A DNA stretch of 64,000 nt from Desarmillaria ectypa. Lineage: Eukaryota > Basidiomycota > Agaricomycetes > Agaricales > Physalacriaceae. Position numbers and translations under genes: made by a program. The DNA lies in NCBI GenBank assembly GCA_030407005.1, contig JAUDYN010000006.1:806001-870000 (forward strand), written 5' to 3'. The notes below the pieces were generated by a model. It saw only the letters and a list, made by a program, of their open reading frames with translations. It was not told the DNA's origin and did not search any database. This document shows positions 11,790-23,610 of this stretch, one piece after another (within the stretch, counting starts at the first letter, position 1; each line of letters starts with the position of its first letter).

Positions 11790-14250
11790 TTAAGGCTTAA
11801 AAGACTCGCCCCCTTCTCCACCCCGCATGATGGCCTTCATAAATGTAAAGAACCGACCCGCATACTCCGGTGGCGGCACGGGACTGATCTTATGTCGGTC
11901 TGCACTCAAGCCCTTCCAAAAATGCTCCAGCTTCTTGACAACACTGTACGGTGTGAGGATGTCGATGACACCGAGGTAGTATATGGTATCCATGTTCTCA
12001 TTTGTCTCGTCCGTCGCACGTAGGCCGCCTTCGTCTTGGTAAAAAATGAAATGCTGCCGCTCGCCCGTGTCTTCCTCGGGTAGGCGTATGGTGCCTTTGC
12101 CAAGACGCTTGGGGTCGGACTCGCGCATTGCCCGTCGCATTGCGATGGCTTCCGGCGAGAACGTCCCCCCTTTCGCTTTATGCTGGTGGTTTACCGAACC
12201 ACCGCTCAAAGTAGGTCTACGACGATGAGTATGAGGGATGTCAGGCTTTAGAATAGACATCAGGAAGGACACTCTTTCAGCGAAGAGAAAAGTGACATAC
12301 GTCAAAGACTTTCAGCGTGTTCTTCCGAACGTTATCCCGGTTCCCTCTCCGCATGTTGTGTATCCCAACCAACAAACTGTAATCCATCACATCAATGGCC
12401 TTCAACATCTCCTTGTCTCTCCTCAACTGTTCCGTTAATAGAGCGCGCTTCTCAGGGCCCAGCTCCAACTTCAGGCCCTTGTTGATCCAATTCACGTCTT
12501 TCAACACCGGATTGTTCTTATCTCTCCTCAACTCCTCCGGATACTCTCTCCCCACTGTGCTCCCTTTCAGATCGTACGTTTCGTGTACATCCTTGTGCGG
12601 CGGGAATAAGTTGTTCATGATCACAAAATGAATCTTCCTCCCCCTCGGCAACTTGACTCGATGCAACCCATAAAACCGACTAAGCAGCGTATGCGGGTTC
12701 TCTTTTACATGGTTGTAGTACTGCTTCAGAACCTTAAGTAAGAATTTGTGCTCGCTGTGCCGTATTGTCTTGATTATGAATCGGTAGTCGCGAGAGAAAT
12801 AAAAAAAAGACCCTGACTTTCCAGGAGAGCCTAGTTCCGATAGGATATATTTCGAAGTGAGGGAGAGAAGGTAGTCGGCGGGATCGAGATGGAAATAATC
12901 TTCACGTAACGAACGAAAAACCCAAGGAGCATAGTCTTTAAATTTGAAGTCGTATCTTGCCGATGGCGTGAGCTCATTACCGACGATGTCGAATGAGAAT
13001 TTATGTCGGGCGGTGAAATCATCGTCAGTCAGTGGTCGCTTGATTTTTGCTTGACAACGCGAGACCTGAGAGATTGTGAGAACAAAAGATGAAAAAAACC
13101 GGACAACACGTACACCAATGCGGATGCCAGTCAACATATTATACATCAAGACATAGTTAACATGGTCCTCGCCAATCAGGTTCCCGACAAGCGGTACATC
13201 CTCGCCTTTTTTGGTGGTCTCCCCCCGCGTCAAAGCAGCTTCTGCCTGCTGCTGCTTGGCCCGCTTCTCCATACGCTCACGCCGTATCTTCTCTGCATGG
13301 AGTTGAATGTCACTGGCGACGTCGTCATCAACGTGATCATAAACGCCATGAGGATGCGATCCATATTGAGGGTGTAGCGATAAATGCGGACTTGGTACAG
13401 GGCCTAACCGCGAAGGTAATGTCTGTAACGCCGAGCCTGTTGTATTCCGTCTTGCTGGGCGATGTGCATGTATTGATGGTGACGGCGGCTGGAGATAGTC
13501 GGTTGTATTCACAACAGGCGTTGAAGAGGAGGTATCTATCGGAGGAGGTTCGGATGTCGTGATAGTGATAGTGTCTTGTGAGCGAAGAGTTGACAAGGAG
13601 AACTTGGTATCAATCGACGACTGCTCGTGCGCGATGCCAGACATGGTCGCAGCCCGCATTTGGCCAGCCCTCATCGTCGATGCTGACGACGACGCCGACA
13701 TCTGGCGATTCCTGAATGACCCTGGTCGTGGTTCAAGTCCGATGGCCTCTGGTTCGTCGAAGATGACGGGTTTCCCTTCCAGCATTGGTCGTGTCTCCCC
13801 TATCGGTTCTGCTGCTTCCGGTTCTGGGCGCTCAACGCTAGCAGGCGGAGACGGCGGCGGCGGGCCTACGTGATCGTCATCATGTAAGTCGGCCGACTTC
13901 GGTGGTATTACATTCGTTACTGTCTGCGACACCTTTTTCAAAAATGAGTCGGGTATTGTTCCCGTCTCGACATGCACCGTGTCTCCAGTGACCTTGACGA
14001 TATGGACTTCAGGGTGTGGATGCTGCTGAATGCTGCTGCTTACAGCATGGATAGGATTCGCCGGAGGTCCCTCCGTGCCCAATGTATGTAGTGAGGACTT
14101 TGAAGATGATGACGACTGGGTTGTTGGCGATGCCATTGGGGCCGATGATGAGAGCAAGCTATTGTGCGCCGAAATCATACTATGCCTGCGAGATGTGTCC
14201 AGCGGCGGCGGTGGCGACGCTGACCGCGGTAAAATGGCTGCGCTCGCCAT
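11790..14250 (-). CDS. MSS4: phosphatidylinositol-4-phosphate 5-kinase (Mss4/Its3 type)
   Basis: The enzyme makes PI(4,5)P2 at the plasma membrane, controlling actin and endocytosis. The product of about 780 residues starts MASAAILPRSASPP and has a disordered Ser/Pro-rich N-terminal third. The PIPK domain follows: GEDHVNYVLMYNMLTGIRIG, SPGKSGSFFYFSRDYRFIIK (ATP loop and lysine), HFVIMNNLFPPHKDVHETYD, LKGSTVGREYP and MDYSLLVGIH. The C-terminal lobe holds IYYLGVIDILTPYS and an activation-loop segment with KKLEHFWKGLSADRHKIS. Two GT...AG introns are placed after GIRIG and after LKVFD. The ATG at 14250 is the first in frame; an upstream non-coding exon cannot be excluded. All catalytic landmarks appear intact. 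Confidence 0.95.
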
Positions 14251-14519
14251 TATTCCGGCTTTCAATCAGAGAGAGGAAAGCCTGTAATTTGAGGCGCTCG
14301 AGGCTGCAGCAAATGATGGTGAAGGTGAATGCGTTTGGTATACTCTTTTGGTCTTCCAGCCTCAAAGAAAGCACAGGTTTTGCCAAACACACGCAACCCG
14401 CGATGTATTTTCCGACTTTCAGGTACATACTCGAACTTCGCGACTTCGAAAGCATTTACCATTGCAGTACGGCACGTTATAGGTAGACAACTTATTATAT
14501 ACATCTCCCCATTTTCGTC

Positions 14520-15286
14520 TTAAAGTGAAGCCTGGATCATCTTGAAGACACCCGTTAGAGACCCAATCAAGAGAGCTGTGGGAAATCAGATGCGGATATT
14601 TCCTTCAACAGAAGATAACGAACCTAATTGAGCAACGGATCCAATAAACCCTCCCTTGGCATTGCGCTGTGTAGAGAGTGAGCTTCTTGAAGAAGAAATA
14701 AGTTTCGCCGACCTACGTTCCCAGGGTCCCCAGTGATGTAGCCCCGAGTATACAAGATACGGCCAAGCACCCATGTACCACAGGCAGCAGCGGCAATAGT
14801 CGGGTAGTACACAGCGGTCAAGAGCGTACTAAAGTGAAGTGAAGGGTCTCAGTGAACGATCACGGGAACTTAGCATAAGGATCGCACGTCGTATAAATCA
14901 CAGGAATGTTTTCCAGCGTGTTTTGATGAGCACCTGAAAATATATCCGTCAAAATCTTATCTCACAAAGATAAGTAAATATGACACGTACGCTGGGCACA
15001 GTTGAATATTTTCGCCTCCTTGGAAGCTTCCTCCTGGGCCTTTTCAGCATACACTGAAAACAAGTCAGACGCTTCGACTCCTGTTGCCGAAAAAAAACAT
15101 ACGCTGAGGATACTTGATGCCAGCCGCTTTGCGACGCCGTCCCACAATAGTTACCTGACCCAAAAGCAAAAATTGAGTAGACAGCAGAGCCGCGCCGACC
15201 CAGGCCCATCTACAAGTAACTTAGGAACATAATATCAAAGTTGAACGATCAACGCACCCTTCAGGAACGGTAATCGTAGCGGGCAT
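14520..15286 (-). CDS. MAPEG-family microsomal glutathione S-transferase 3-like protein
   Basis: The protein of about 150 residues begins MPATITVPEGWAWVGAALLS and has four predicted helices. The hallmark loop AEKAQEEASKEAKIFNCAQR is followed by AHQNTLENIPVIYT, then AAACGTWVLGRILYTRGY and ITGDPGN, which match MGST3-type MAPEG enzymes. The C-terminus GSLTGVFKMIQASL is reached after a last short intron, so the TTA/TAA stop is at 14520. About five to six introns of 47-58 nt are needed, all with GT...AG ends. Such enzymes sit in the ER or outer mitochondrial membrane and conjugate glutathione or reduce lipid peroxides. That activity is assigned by family, not shown by the sequence. Confidence 0.88.
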
Positions 15287-15710
15287 AGCGCAAGGTAAAA
15301 GCAATCGATGAATAGGAAGCAAAACGAACAAACTGAAATGATATTGGAAAAGCTGCTGCTTATATGGCCGCTGATGTCAACAAGAGCTGTCATCGTTGGG
15401 CCTCGGCACATATACGTAAAGTACGCGTGTTAAATTTTGCAGCATTCGTAGTACCGACATGTCAATCAGGGAGTAATGGTTAGTAAGTCGCTTTGTGCCG
15501 AGCGCTTGCGTGGATCCCAGAAGATACTAGAAGGCAGTGGAACCTCAAGCTTGACAAGCAATTGAATGGTTCTCCCGGACCGGTGCCTATTTCCAAGAAT
15601 CGAGAACCAAGTATGTGACGTACATACACAGACTTGAACTACTACCGAAGAAAAAAAAAGCACTTGAAATCTATGAATGTAATATGTACAGTATGCAAGC
15701 AAAATACATC
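15287..15710. other. intergenic between the MGST3-like promoter and the carrier 3' end
   Basis: It contains the TATA-like site of the MGST3-like gene and the 3' flank of the carrier gene. No further coding signal was recognised. Confidence 0.5.
15359..15366 (-). promoter_or_regulatory. TATA-like box of the MGST3-like gene
   Basis: On the minus strand CATATAAG lies about 73 nt upstream of the ATG at 15286. The call rests on motif and spacing only. Confidence 0.45.
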
Positions 15711-18038
15711 CTACAGCTTGGACAAAATGAGTCCAATAACCACGTAAAATACAGTTGCGGGCGGCGTAACAACGCAATAGGCCCAGAATATCGTCCTACT
15801 TATCAACCGCTCAAACGCATCTCCAGACGCCGCCTGGGTAATTTGAGCGAGTGTAAGCGCCGGCGGAGATGATATGAGCAATACATTTGCCACCACAAAC
15901 ACCGGATCCTCTAGCACTGAGTGCCAATCCAATATAGTGGACAGGGCCATCAGTGGTAGCAGTAACAACGGCGTGATAATCATCCTCGACGCTACAGCGA
16001 TGATAACCGTTTTCGTCTCGCCCGCCTGTGTCTCTTCCTGCTGTGGTCCAGTTTGCCTCTTGGTGAACATACCCTTCATGCTATGAATTAGCGAACGGGA
16101 TTCAGTCTTCGCTTTGTCTTCCTGTGAAGGGTAGAAATAGGCGCCAAGAACTATCAACGTAAGTGGGATCGAACAGTTTCCTGCGCTGGCCAGAGCGTTT
16201 TTGACGGGCTGCATGTGTTCCCCGAGGGCATGCTGCAGAGGTTGGATACATGCCACGATCAGCGATGCTAGGGCAGCCCATAAAGGAACAGTCATGAATT
16301 CGTTCAGAGCTGTCCAAATCCGGAATGATGTCCCACTTCACGCGATGCAGAACGGGCAAAGAGGGATGCGATGAAAGCTGCGTCCTCGTATGCTGGCGTT
16401 CATGGTGAGTAGGAAGGACGTTAGTCTCCAGCTCATCGTCGCTCATTTCCGAGTCGGAAAACTCTGGTGATAAGACAACCGTCGATGAGGAGGAGTTGAG
16501 CGAAGACAAGTTAGCGTGAGAATCGTTCGGAGAGTTGGGGAAGGAGTTGTAAAATCTCGAACGGCGACGAGAGGGATGGCCTCGTACTGTGGCATCGCCT
16601 TCCTCGACTACGATATGGGGAATTGCTTCATCAGAAGACGAAGAACCAAAAAGAGGACTGTCTTCGTTATCCGGCGGTAGTGCTATAGGTTGAGGCTCGT
16701 CGTCAGCTTGCGCAAGCAGTCGTACTCCATAACTCCAACGCAGCTGTAGAAATTCGTCACTGGGAGTTGTTTCAAAGAGGCCCAAAACTTACCACCATCC
16801 CTAGAGTACTATAAAGCACAAGGTACGTCAGGGCACGACCAAGCATTGCATCATTGTTGTCGTCCTCCCCCCACTTGAGTCCCGGTACTGTTAGAACCAA
16901 ACTTTGCATCAGAGCAATGGGAAGAGAGTTGGAATTCATGAACATAGCAGCGGCCATGCCAAAGCTCCTGCGTGATAAGTACATTAACGGAGCTTTCAGA
17001 CACAAAGAAGGCGATGACTCGCCTCTGGGATTTTCTCAGTCGGAATATCCATCCTAAAACAAAGGCAACAGACATCGACGCCAATGTTACGATAACAAAG
17101 AACAGAGGTATTATCCATAGTTCTCGTAATTTTTCTGGGAACGAATATCAGTAAAGAGTACAGGTCATCGAAGCATCACAGCGTCGTCATCGGTGCGTCA
17201 TGGGAAGCTAGGCTGCGGAAATAAGATGTCAGTGAGAAAGGGCAACAGATTGTCTTTGCTCTGTCGAAAATGTGTCGTTAAATGAGGATTGAAGTCCACC
17301 AGACGCGAGAGGCGAATAGGGCATGCCTCTGGACGAGTGCCGACAATAGATACCGAAATCATGTCGGAATTAAAAGAAGCCCTCGGAACAATGACAGTGA
17401 TGCAGAACATAGGCGACCCGAAGTCCTCGGTAGAACGAGCATCCAGGGAACGGCCGGCTGAGTCCCCATCAGGACAGCATTCTACCAATCAAACCCTTGA
17501 ATACGCCCACAACGCGCGGCCTGTGTCCTTGAGACCGCAGACCTTGGACGCTATAGGAGCCCACAACATCAAAAAGAGCTTAGAGTAGATACGGTAACTT
17601 GTATACGTACCAGGCACAGAACCCGCAGATCCGGGATGAAACCGGCGAAAAAGAGGTATTGACCATTGCACTGCCAATGATGACGCTGCGATGCACCAAA
17701 AACTCACCGGGTGACAAGAAAAATGCAACTTTTGAAAAGAGAAGCGCAGGCGTAAACAGAGACACATTCAGCCGGTTGAGTTGCTGCAAATTCAAGGTCA
17801 GGGGGACGTTAGAGGATTTTGGGAAATAAACCATCCACTAGTTACCTTTTGTGTTTTCTTGTCAAGAATTTCCCACCCCGCAAGAATATATCCAGCCCAG
17901 CATAGAAGGAAGACCTCGAGGATTGACTATATTTCATGAAGTGATATTGGAATGAGTCAACTGGATGTTAACCGCGTGTATGGTAATACCCACGGTAAAT
18001 ACTGTTTTCAATAGCGGTAGAATTGGCGAATCAGCCAT
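15711..18038 (-). CDS. PIN-like auxin efflux carrier (AEC) family membrane transporter
   Basis: The N-terminus reads MADSPILPLLKTVFT, then SILEVFLLCWAGYILAGWEI and LNRLNVSLFTPALLFSKVAF. This is followed by KLRELWIIPLFFVIVTLASM and AAMFMNSNSLPIALMQSL, the N-terminal helical bundle of AEC transporters (fungal ECM3-like). A long hydrophilic Ser/Asp-rich loop with acidic runs precedes the C-terminal bundle, which includes PLTLIVLGAYFYPSQED, ASRMIITPLLLLPLMALS and ANVLLISSPPALTLAQITQA. The stop is at 15711. One intron, 17135-17707, is 573 nt, ten times the local norm. Substrates of fungal members are unknown; the auxin name comes from plant homologues. It is divergent from the methyltransferase gene, with about 230 bp between start codons. 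Confidence 0.87.
17135..17707 (-). other. unusually long intron in the AEC carrier gene
   Basis: The flanking exons read SKVAFFLSP and KLRELWIIPL. A phase-1 junction (donor GTGAGT, acceptor CCCAG) joins them into a continuous helix. The interval contains short frames on both strands but no recognisable domain, inverted repeats or target duplication. It may be an old insertion enlarged within the intron. Confidence 0.6.
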
Positions 18039-18268
18039 GAAATGCAGGGATAGATTGTCTAACCAAAATGGCAGTGGTGGAGAGGGAAAAGTTGGAAAAG
18101 CAGCGTCTGTACGCCCAGCCTTTGCGGCGGTCCTATAAAGGGAGCAGTGCCGAGGTTGCACGTGGATAAAATTATCAGATAACGGCTATATCCGAGATTG
18201 CTTCCTATCAGTGCGTCAGTAAATGACGTATGGACTGGCGTACTGCTGCACTCTTATTCGAGACAGTC

Positions 18269-19711
18269 ATGGCGTGGCTCTGTACTGGAAAAACAAACTC
18301 GGAACTCATTGTGAACATGGCCAGGAGCTCAATTATTCACGCAGTTCAAGTTGAAAAGGTGAGATAGGCGACCTATCCCCCGGCTTCGACGCTGAATGTC
18401 TGACTTTTGCTTGGCATAGGCTATGTGCAAAGTTGACAGAGCTAACTACGTTATTGACAGGGAAGATGCCTACCAAGACTCCCCTCAGTTACGTCCGGTT
18501 CTTCGTTGTTGAATCAGATGCTTACTATCCGTCCTTTAGAGTCATTGGCCATGGAGCTACCATTAGCGCCCCCCACATGGTGCGATCCCCACACTCTGTC
18601 ATTGCTGAGCCACAACTACTGCGGACGGCAAAGATTTTTGCATTGCCTTGAGAGCTTTCACAACAGCTTGCACAGATCAGTGAATAAATCTTGACTACAG
18701 TAGATGTGGATCTGCAATGATTTTTTTTGCTTTGCCAAGCCTGACTCCCGTCAACTTAGCATGCTTACGCTACCGAGCATCTACTTCCTTACCTGCATCC
18801 TGGCGCGCGTGTGTTAGATGTCGGAAGCGGATCTGGTTACTTGGCTGCTGTCTTCCACCATCTGGTTTCTACACCGGAGAAATCAGGACACGTCGTTGGA
18901 ATTGAACACATCCCAGAACTCGTAGATTGGTCGGCGGAGAACCTACGTAAGGACGGCTTGGCAGAAGCCTTGGATAAGAAGGAAATTGAGTTAGTAGTTG
19001 GAGACGGAAGACTTGGTGAGTATCAAATGTCACACGCCTGCGGAGCTCGCGTATTTGTGGGACCGAATCCGAGCCAAGATATCGTGGCACTGCTAGTCTT
19101 CACACGAAATTTGGAGCGCATCGATAGTCGTCTCCCAGTTTAGTCGATTTGATCTTATCGATGCTGTTAATGAAAAGGTTAGTAGTATTCATCGTAGGTT
19201 ACCAGACATAAAATCATCTCCTTCGGCAGGAATAGCTTCCAGCACTAGCACAATGAACATCTTTCAAGTACCGGATGCGAACTCCACGCAATCTAAATTG
19301 CCAGGATTCCATGATCCAAATCACCGAGCTTCGTAGGGTGTCTTGGACCATCATTGACCTTTTCTTTTTGTAGGATACGAACAGGGTGGTAAGATTCGAT
19401 GACATTTGTTTGCGTCTCATCGCCCGACGTGATTTAGGGCCGTATGACGCGATTCACGTTGGCGCTGCAGCTCCAACCCTTCCAATCAAACTCGTTGAAC
19501 AACTAGCGTCCCCAGGTCGGATGTTCATTCCCGTGGGCACCTTCACACAGCATGTCTTGCATGTCGACAAGGATGTAAATGGGAAGATTACGGAAACTCG
19601 AATTATGGACGTTCGGGTGAGTCATGGATGTGATTATGAATTGGTCATGAATTGTTGTTCAATATTGTGGCGTAGTATGTTCCATTGACCGATCGCGCGT
19701 CCCAGAGATGA
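18269..19711 (+). CDS. protein-L-isoaspartate O-methyltransferase
   Basis: The enzyme repairs age-damaged proteins by methylating L-isoaspartyl residues with S-adenosylmethionine. The start MAWLCTGKTNSELIVNMARS is typical of PCMT. EDAYQDSPQ, then GHGATISAPHM and HAYATEHLLPYLHPGARV follow, and the SAM-binding motif I reads VLDVGSGSGYL. Motif GIEHIPELVDWSAENLRKDG, GPYDAIHVGAAAPTLP and the C-terminal VGTFTQHVLHVDKD all agree with the family. The last exon YVPLTDRASQR follows a 3' intron. Introns near 18580-18759 (about 180 nt) and 19016-19373 (358 nt) are much longer than the usual 50 nt. The protein is about 230 residues and probably cytosolic. The boundary of the intron after SPQ is less certain. 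Confidence 0.9.
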
Positions 19712-20793
19712 TAATCATATTGGATTCTCGAATCGTGTATTGTACTATGGTTAGTGATGTCGATGATTTCATATCTTTTGTATTAGTATCACACAAGAAA
19801 TTTACTTGACGAGCTCTGTCTACTTTATGTCTTCAAAGGACAAATGTTGATGGGATGGCAAAATAAGTGGTAGTTTACGGCCCGAGCAGTATCCTCTATG
19901 CTCTTATGTTTTCTTTTCTCTTTGTTCTCTCGTCAAAGTTCGTAAACCAGTAAGAAATATCCGAGTAAATCCGTCCGATCAACAGTCAAACTTAAAATCA
20001 GTCGATCGCGCATGTGGCCGGTTTCCTTCCGCCAACTGTGACTGAACATCTCTCCACTTTAAAGCACATAAAGTGGACGTATCACGATAACTCTTCACCC
20101 ATGATTTTTCTGTGAATGTTATTTTTCATCATATTTGAAGTTCACATGCATACACTCCTGCTGCAACATCTCACCGATTTCGCCACGATGATGAAGGATG
20201 ATGACCACCCTTCCGAGTGGTCCGTTCGATTCAGGACTACTTATCAAGGTACCACGAGGTACTGGCACCGATGAGGTACCAGGGTTGACTGGGTTCTTTC
20301 CTTCAATAACGCTCTAGACCTTCATGTTTTCAAATGGATGCTGCAGATCGACTTCGTTCAAACAAAGATGTGGTAAGTACTCTACTTTCTCTCATTTCTC
20401 ATTCGGGCCCGCACAAATACTGAGCTTCATGTAGTAGTATCATAGATACGCCGAGAACCATTTTACCACCGGCAACGGGCCCTTTTTCCTCCATCCGCTT
20501 CAAGTTTGTCATGCGTAGTAGTCGTGCCTCTAGTGGAAACCTTGAAGTTCCTGTAGCCTTCAATGGCTATTTCTCTGCCGGCCTTGACACATTCTGATAT
20601 GTCGTGGAAAATCTTTCAGGTCTCTACCTTCAATTACGCACAGGAACGAAGATGTTTCCGATATCTATGGTGATGATGTGGCTCATCAAAGTAGCTCCTA
20701 TCGCCCTCTTTGATCATCAAATTGACCTCGACGTAATATGTATAAGTATGTCTCAGTCACGTACGTTACTTCAGCCGCTAGCCCCCTCCCTCC
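19712..20793. other. intergenic, 1.1 kb, nothing recognised
   Basis: No domain or repeat was found. Two or three GGTACC/GGTAC repeats occur near 20248-20282. The promoter of the GMC gene must lie in the right part, but no clear TATA box was seen. Confidence 0.5.
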
Positions 20794-23610
20794 ATGTTCA
20801 CAAAGCTTGTTCTTAGCGCCGCTCTTTTGGGCTTGACCCACGCTACACTGGTCGATCTAAATGCGACCAATTCTGATGGTGTGAAGATTCTAAAGAAGCA
20901 GACCTTCGAGTACGTCCCATCCGCGTTCTTCGTTTCACATAACGCCGTATTAACGCGTTGAATGCAGCTACGTGTGTTATCATTTTCTTCTTGTTTTACG
21001 GAACTATCACGCCTCATTAAGATTGTTGTGGGAGGCGGTACTGCCGGGCTGACGGTAGCTAGACGTTTAGCAGAGTCGTCGTCGTCGAAGACCTCTGTGT
21101 TGGTCTTGGAGGCCGGTGGCTCTGGTGTTGGCCAGTAAGTGACACCGACAGTCTCAGACTCGTCCTCGTGTTCATCTTATTTTAGGGACGTAGTCACGAT
21201 TCCAGAAAAGTCTTTTGCATTCGTTGGGACGGAGATCGACTGGGGTTTCACGGTGCGTCGACTTTACACTGAGTCCATTAAAATTTCTTACCTCTCTACA
21301 TCAGATTGCTCCCCAAGAGCATGCGGCTGACGCTGAAATAAATTTGTCGTCTGGAAAGGTGAACCCGGTAATGATGTTCCAAACTGGATCAGTTGACACG
21401 ATCATAGATTCTCGGAGGCGACTCCGCCATCAATGGTTTGGTATGGACACGCGCGTCGAAAGCAGAATACGACGCTTTCGAGACTCTTGGGTCACCGGGA
21501 TGGAACTGGGATACGTTGTATGCACATATGCAAAAGGTATACAAATCAATTCTGCATTATGCAATAACATATTTTCAATTTACTAAAATGACTTTCATTT
21601 TTTTTCCGCAGGCCGAACAATTGGAATATCCTGCAGCGTCCCTCATTGACCAGTATGGCTATGTCGTTGATGCGAGCTTTGTTGGAACGTCGGGTCCCGT
21701 TAGCCTATCGTTCCCGGCCTACCTCCCGTTGTACGAGCATGCGCTTCCCATCTTTATTGCATAACATAACTGATGCACTATCCCAGACAACACAAAACAT
21801 TCATCGAGGCCTCTGTGGAACTCGGGCATACGTTCAACACCGATGCATATGGCGGAGAGAACGCCGGGGTGTATTACAGTCTTTCGTCTCAGACTACGGT
21901 ACCCGAGCGCGAAACGTCGGAGTTTGCTTATCGTGAGCTGATTTCCGTTCCAACAACTTCTTCGGCTGACACCGCTTCCAGTTACGCCATGGGAGACCCA
22001 CGAGCAACTAACGGCTTTCACCTACGCCACCGTCTCAAAGGTCAACCTCGACAACTCTGCTGAGCCCAAGGCAACAGGTGTCCAAGTTATTTTCCCTGAT
22101 GGGTCTGAGCATACCGCCAGTCTCAAAGCTGGCGGTGAAGTGATCCTTTCTGCTGGTGTTGTACGCACTCCACAATTGTTGGAGCTTTCTGGTATTGGTA
22201 ACAGTAGCATCCTTACGCCATTGGGAATCGATGTCAAGGTGGACCTTCCTGGAGTTGGTGCTAACTACGAGGATCAGTATGCTTCTTGCGTTCATCCGGG
22301 CTGATTCATGGGCTGATTCACTTTCAGTACTCTGACTCTCCTGACTTACCGACTCAAGGACGGATATTTGTCCTTTGATGCTCTCAATTACAACAAAACG
22401 CTCTTGGAGGAGGTACGCTCATCCACTCCTGCCACGAAAGACTTTTGCTAACTTTATGTAGCAAACCGCTCTGTATAATCTGGGACTGGGTTGGTTCGTG
22501 AGTATTCTGCGTTTGGTATTACAACAGACTTTTAATCAAGCATTTCTATAGACCTTTGCTCAAGCCGTCGTCAACTTCGAGCCCATCGACGTGATTCTGA
22601 CAACAGACGAAATTGAAGAGGCCAAGCAAATCCTGTCGACGAAACCCGAGTCGATTCCTCAAGACCAATTCGACATCATCAAGGAGCAGATATTGAACGG
22701 AACTACTCAAGTAGAATATCTCCTGGTATGACCGGCACCATCTCAGGTTCTTTGTATACTCATTTGTTACGCTAGTTCAATTCCTTCTCTGCCGGCGAGA
22801 CCAAAGAAGCCAACACTAGCTACATCTCTATGGCCGTTACTCATACACATCCTTTGTCTCGTGGATCGATCGTACGTTGATATTCCTTTTACATCTTCAC
22901 AATGCTCATCAATTCGACGGAGATAGCACATCAATTCGACGTCTATTGACGACTTCCCCATTATCAACCCCAACATGCTCGAGGCCGAGTGGGACAACTG
23001 GTTCTTGGCAAAAGCTACGGCATATGGTCGCAAGATTTTCCAAACACAAGCATTCCAGGAAATCGTGGTTTCCGAGGAAGTCTTTCCTGGCTGTGAGTTC
23101 CTTAACAAGGAAGAAGTGTGCGAGCTGACATTTTTTTTTAGCAAATGTTTCGACTGACGATGAATGGCTTACGGTAATTTTTTAAATGCAATGCCCTGGC
23201 TAAAACCCTGATGATCACGCCTCTAGTACGTTCAAGAGAACCTGAACTCTGGTGTATGTCTTCTCGTTGATCTCTATGCCATTCATTCATCTAATCTTCT
23301 CTAGTATCACTCCGTTGGCTCTGCTTCCCTTTTGCCAAAAGAAAGCAACGGTGTCGTCGACGCTAACCTCAAAGTATACGGGTATGTACTATATCCACGA
23401 ATAATGCCCCTGTGCTGACATTTCCTCCACAGCACCAAAAACCTTCGGGTGGTCGATTTATCGATTCTACCTCTGCTAATCTCAGCTCACACTCAGGTTG
23501 GTAAAGCATAATGTCAAGATTGATACACCACTGATAACGTTTCTCAGCCCGCTGCTTATGCTGTTGGAGAGCTAGCTGCAACACTCATTACTAGTTCGAC
23601 AAATTGCTAG
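20794..23610 (+). CDS. secreted GMC (glucose-methanol-choline) FAD oxidoreductase
   Basis: Such enzymes (aryl-alcohol oxidase, pyranose dehydrogenase and relatives) oxidise alcohols or sugars and feed lignocellulose decay. A signal-like peptide MFTKLVLSAALLGLTHATL precedes the FAD site IVVGGGTAGLTVARRLAES and VLVLEAGGSG. GMC signature 1 appears as GKILGGDSAINGLVWTR and signature 2 as GEVILSAGVVRTPQLLELSG. The C-terminal catalytic region is YHSVGSASLLPKESNGVVD, GTKNLRVVDLSILPL and SAHTQPAAYAVGELAA, so both active-site positions (His in YHS; H in SAH) are present. The mature enzyme is about 580 residues, with about 14 introns. The FAD-proximal exon junction seems to need a 4-nt exon (20968-20971) to give FDY. 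The exact substrate class cannot be assigned by eye. Confidence 0.9.
20968..20971 (+). other. candidate 4-nt microexon in the GMC gene
   Basis: Exon 1 ends ACC TTC GA at 20909. A good GTACGT...GCAG intron (20910-20967) leads to CTAC, then a GTGTGT...TTAAG intron (20972-21021) leads to the FAD-motif exon. Together they encode FDY-IVVGGG, the classic GMC N-terminus. The alternative is one 109-nt intron with a poor GTCCCA donor, giving FEY. Confidence 0.55.

Noticed and set aside
17289..17588. 99-codon plus-strand frame inside the long AEC intron as a nested gene
   Set aside because: No recognisable domain, promoter or splice support. Kept only as a possibility under the long-intron finding.
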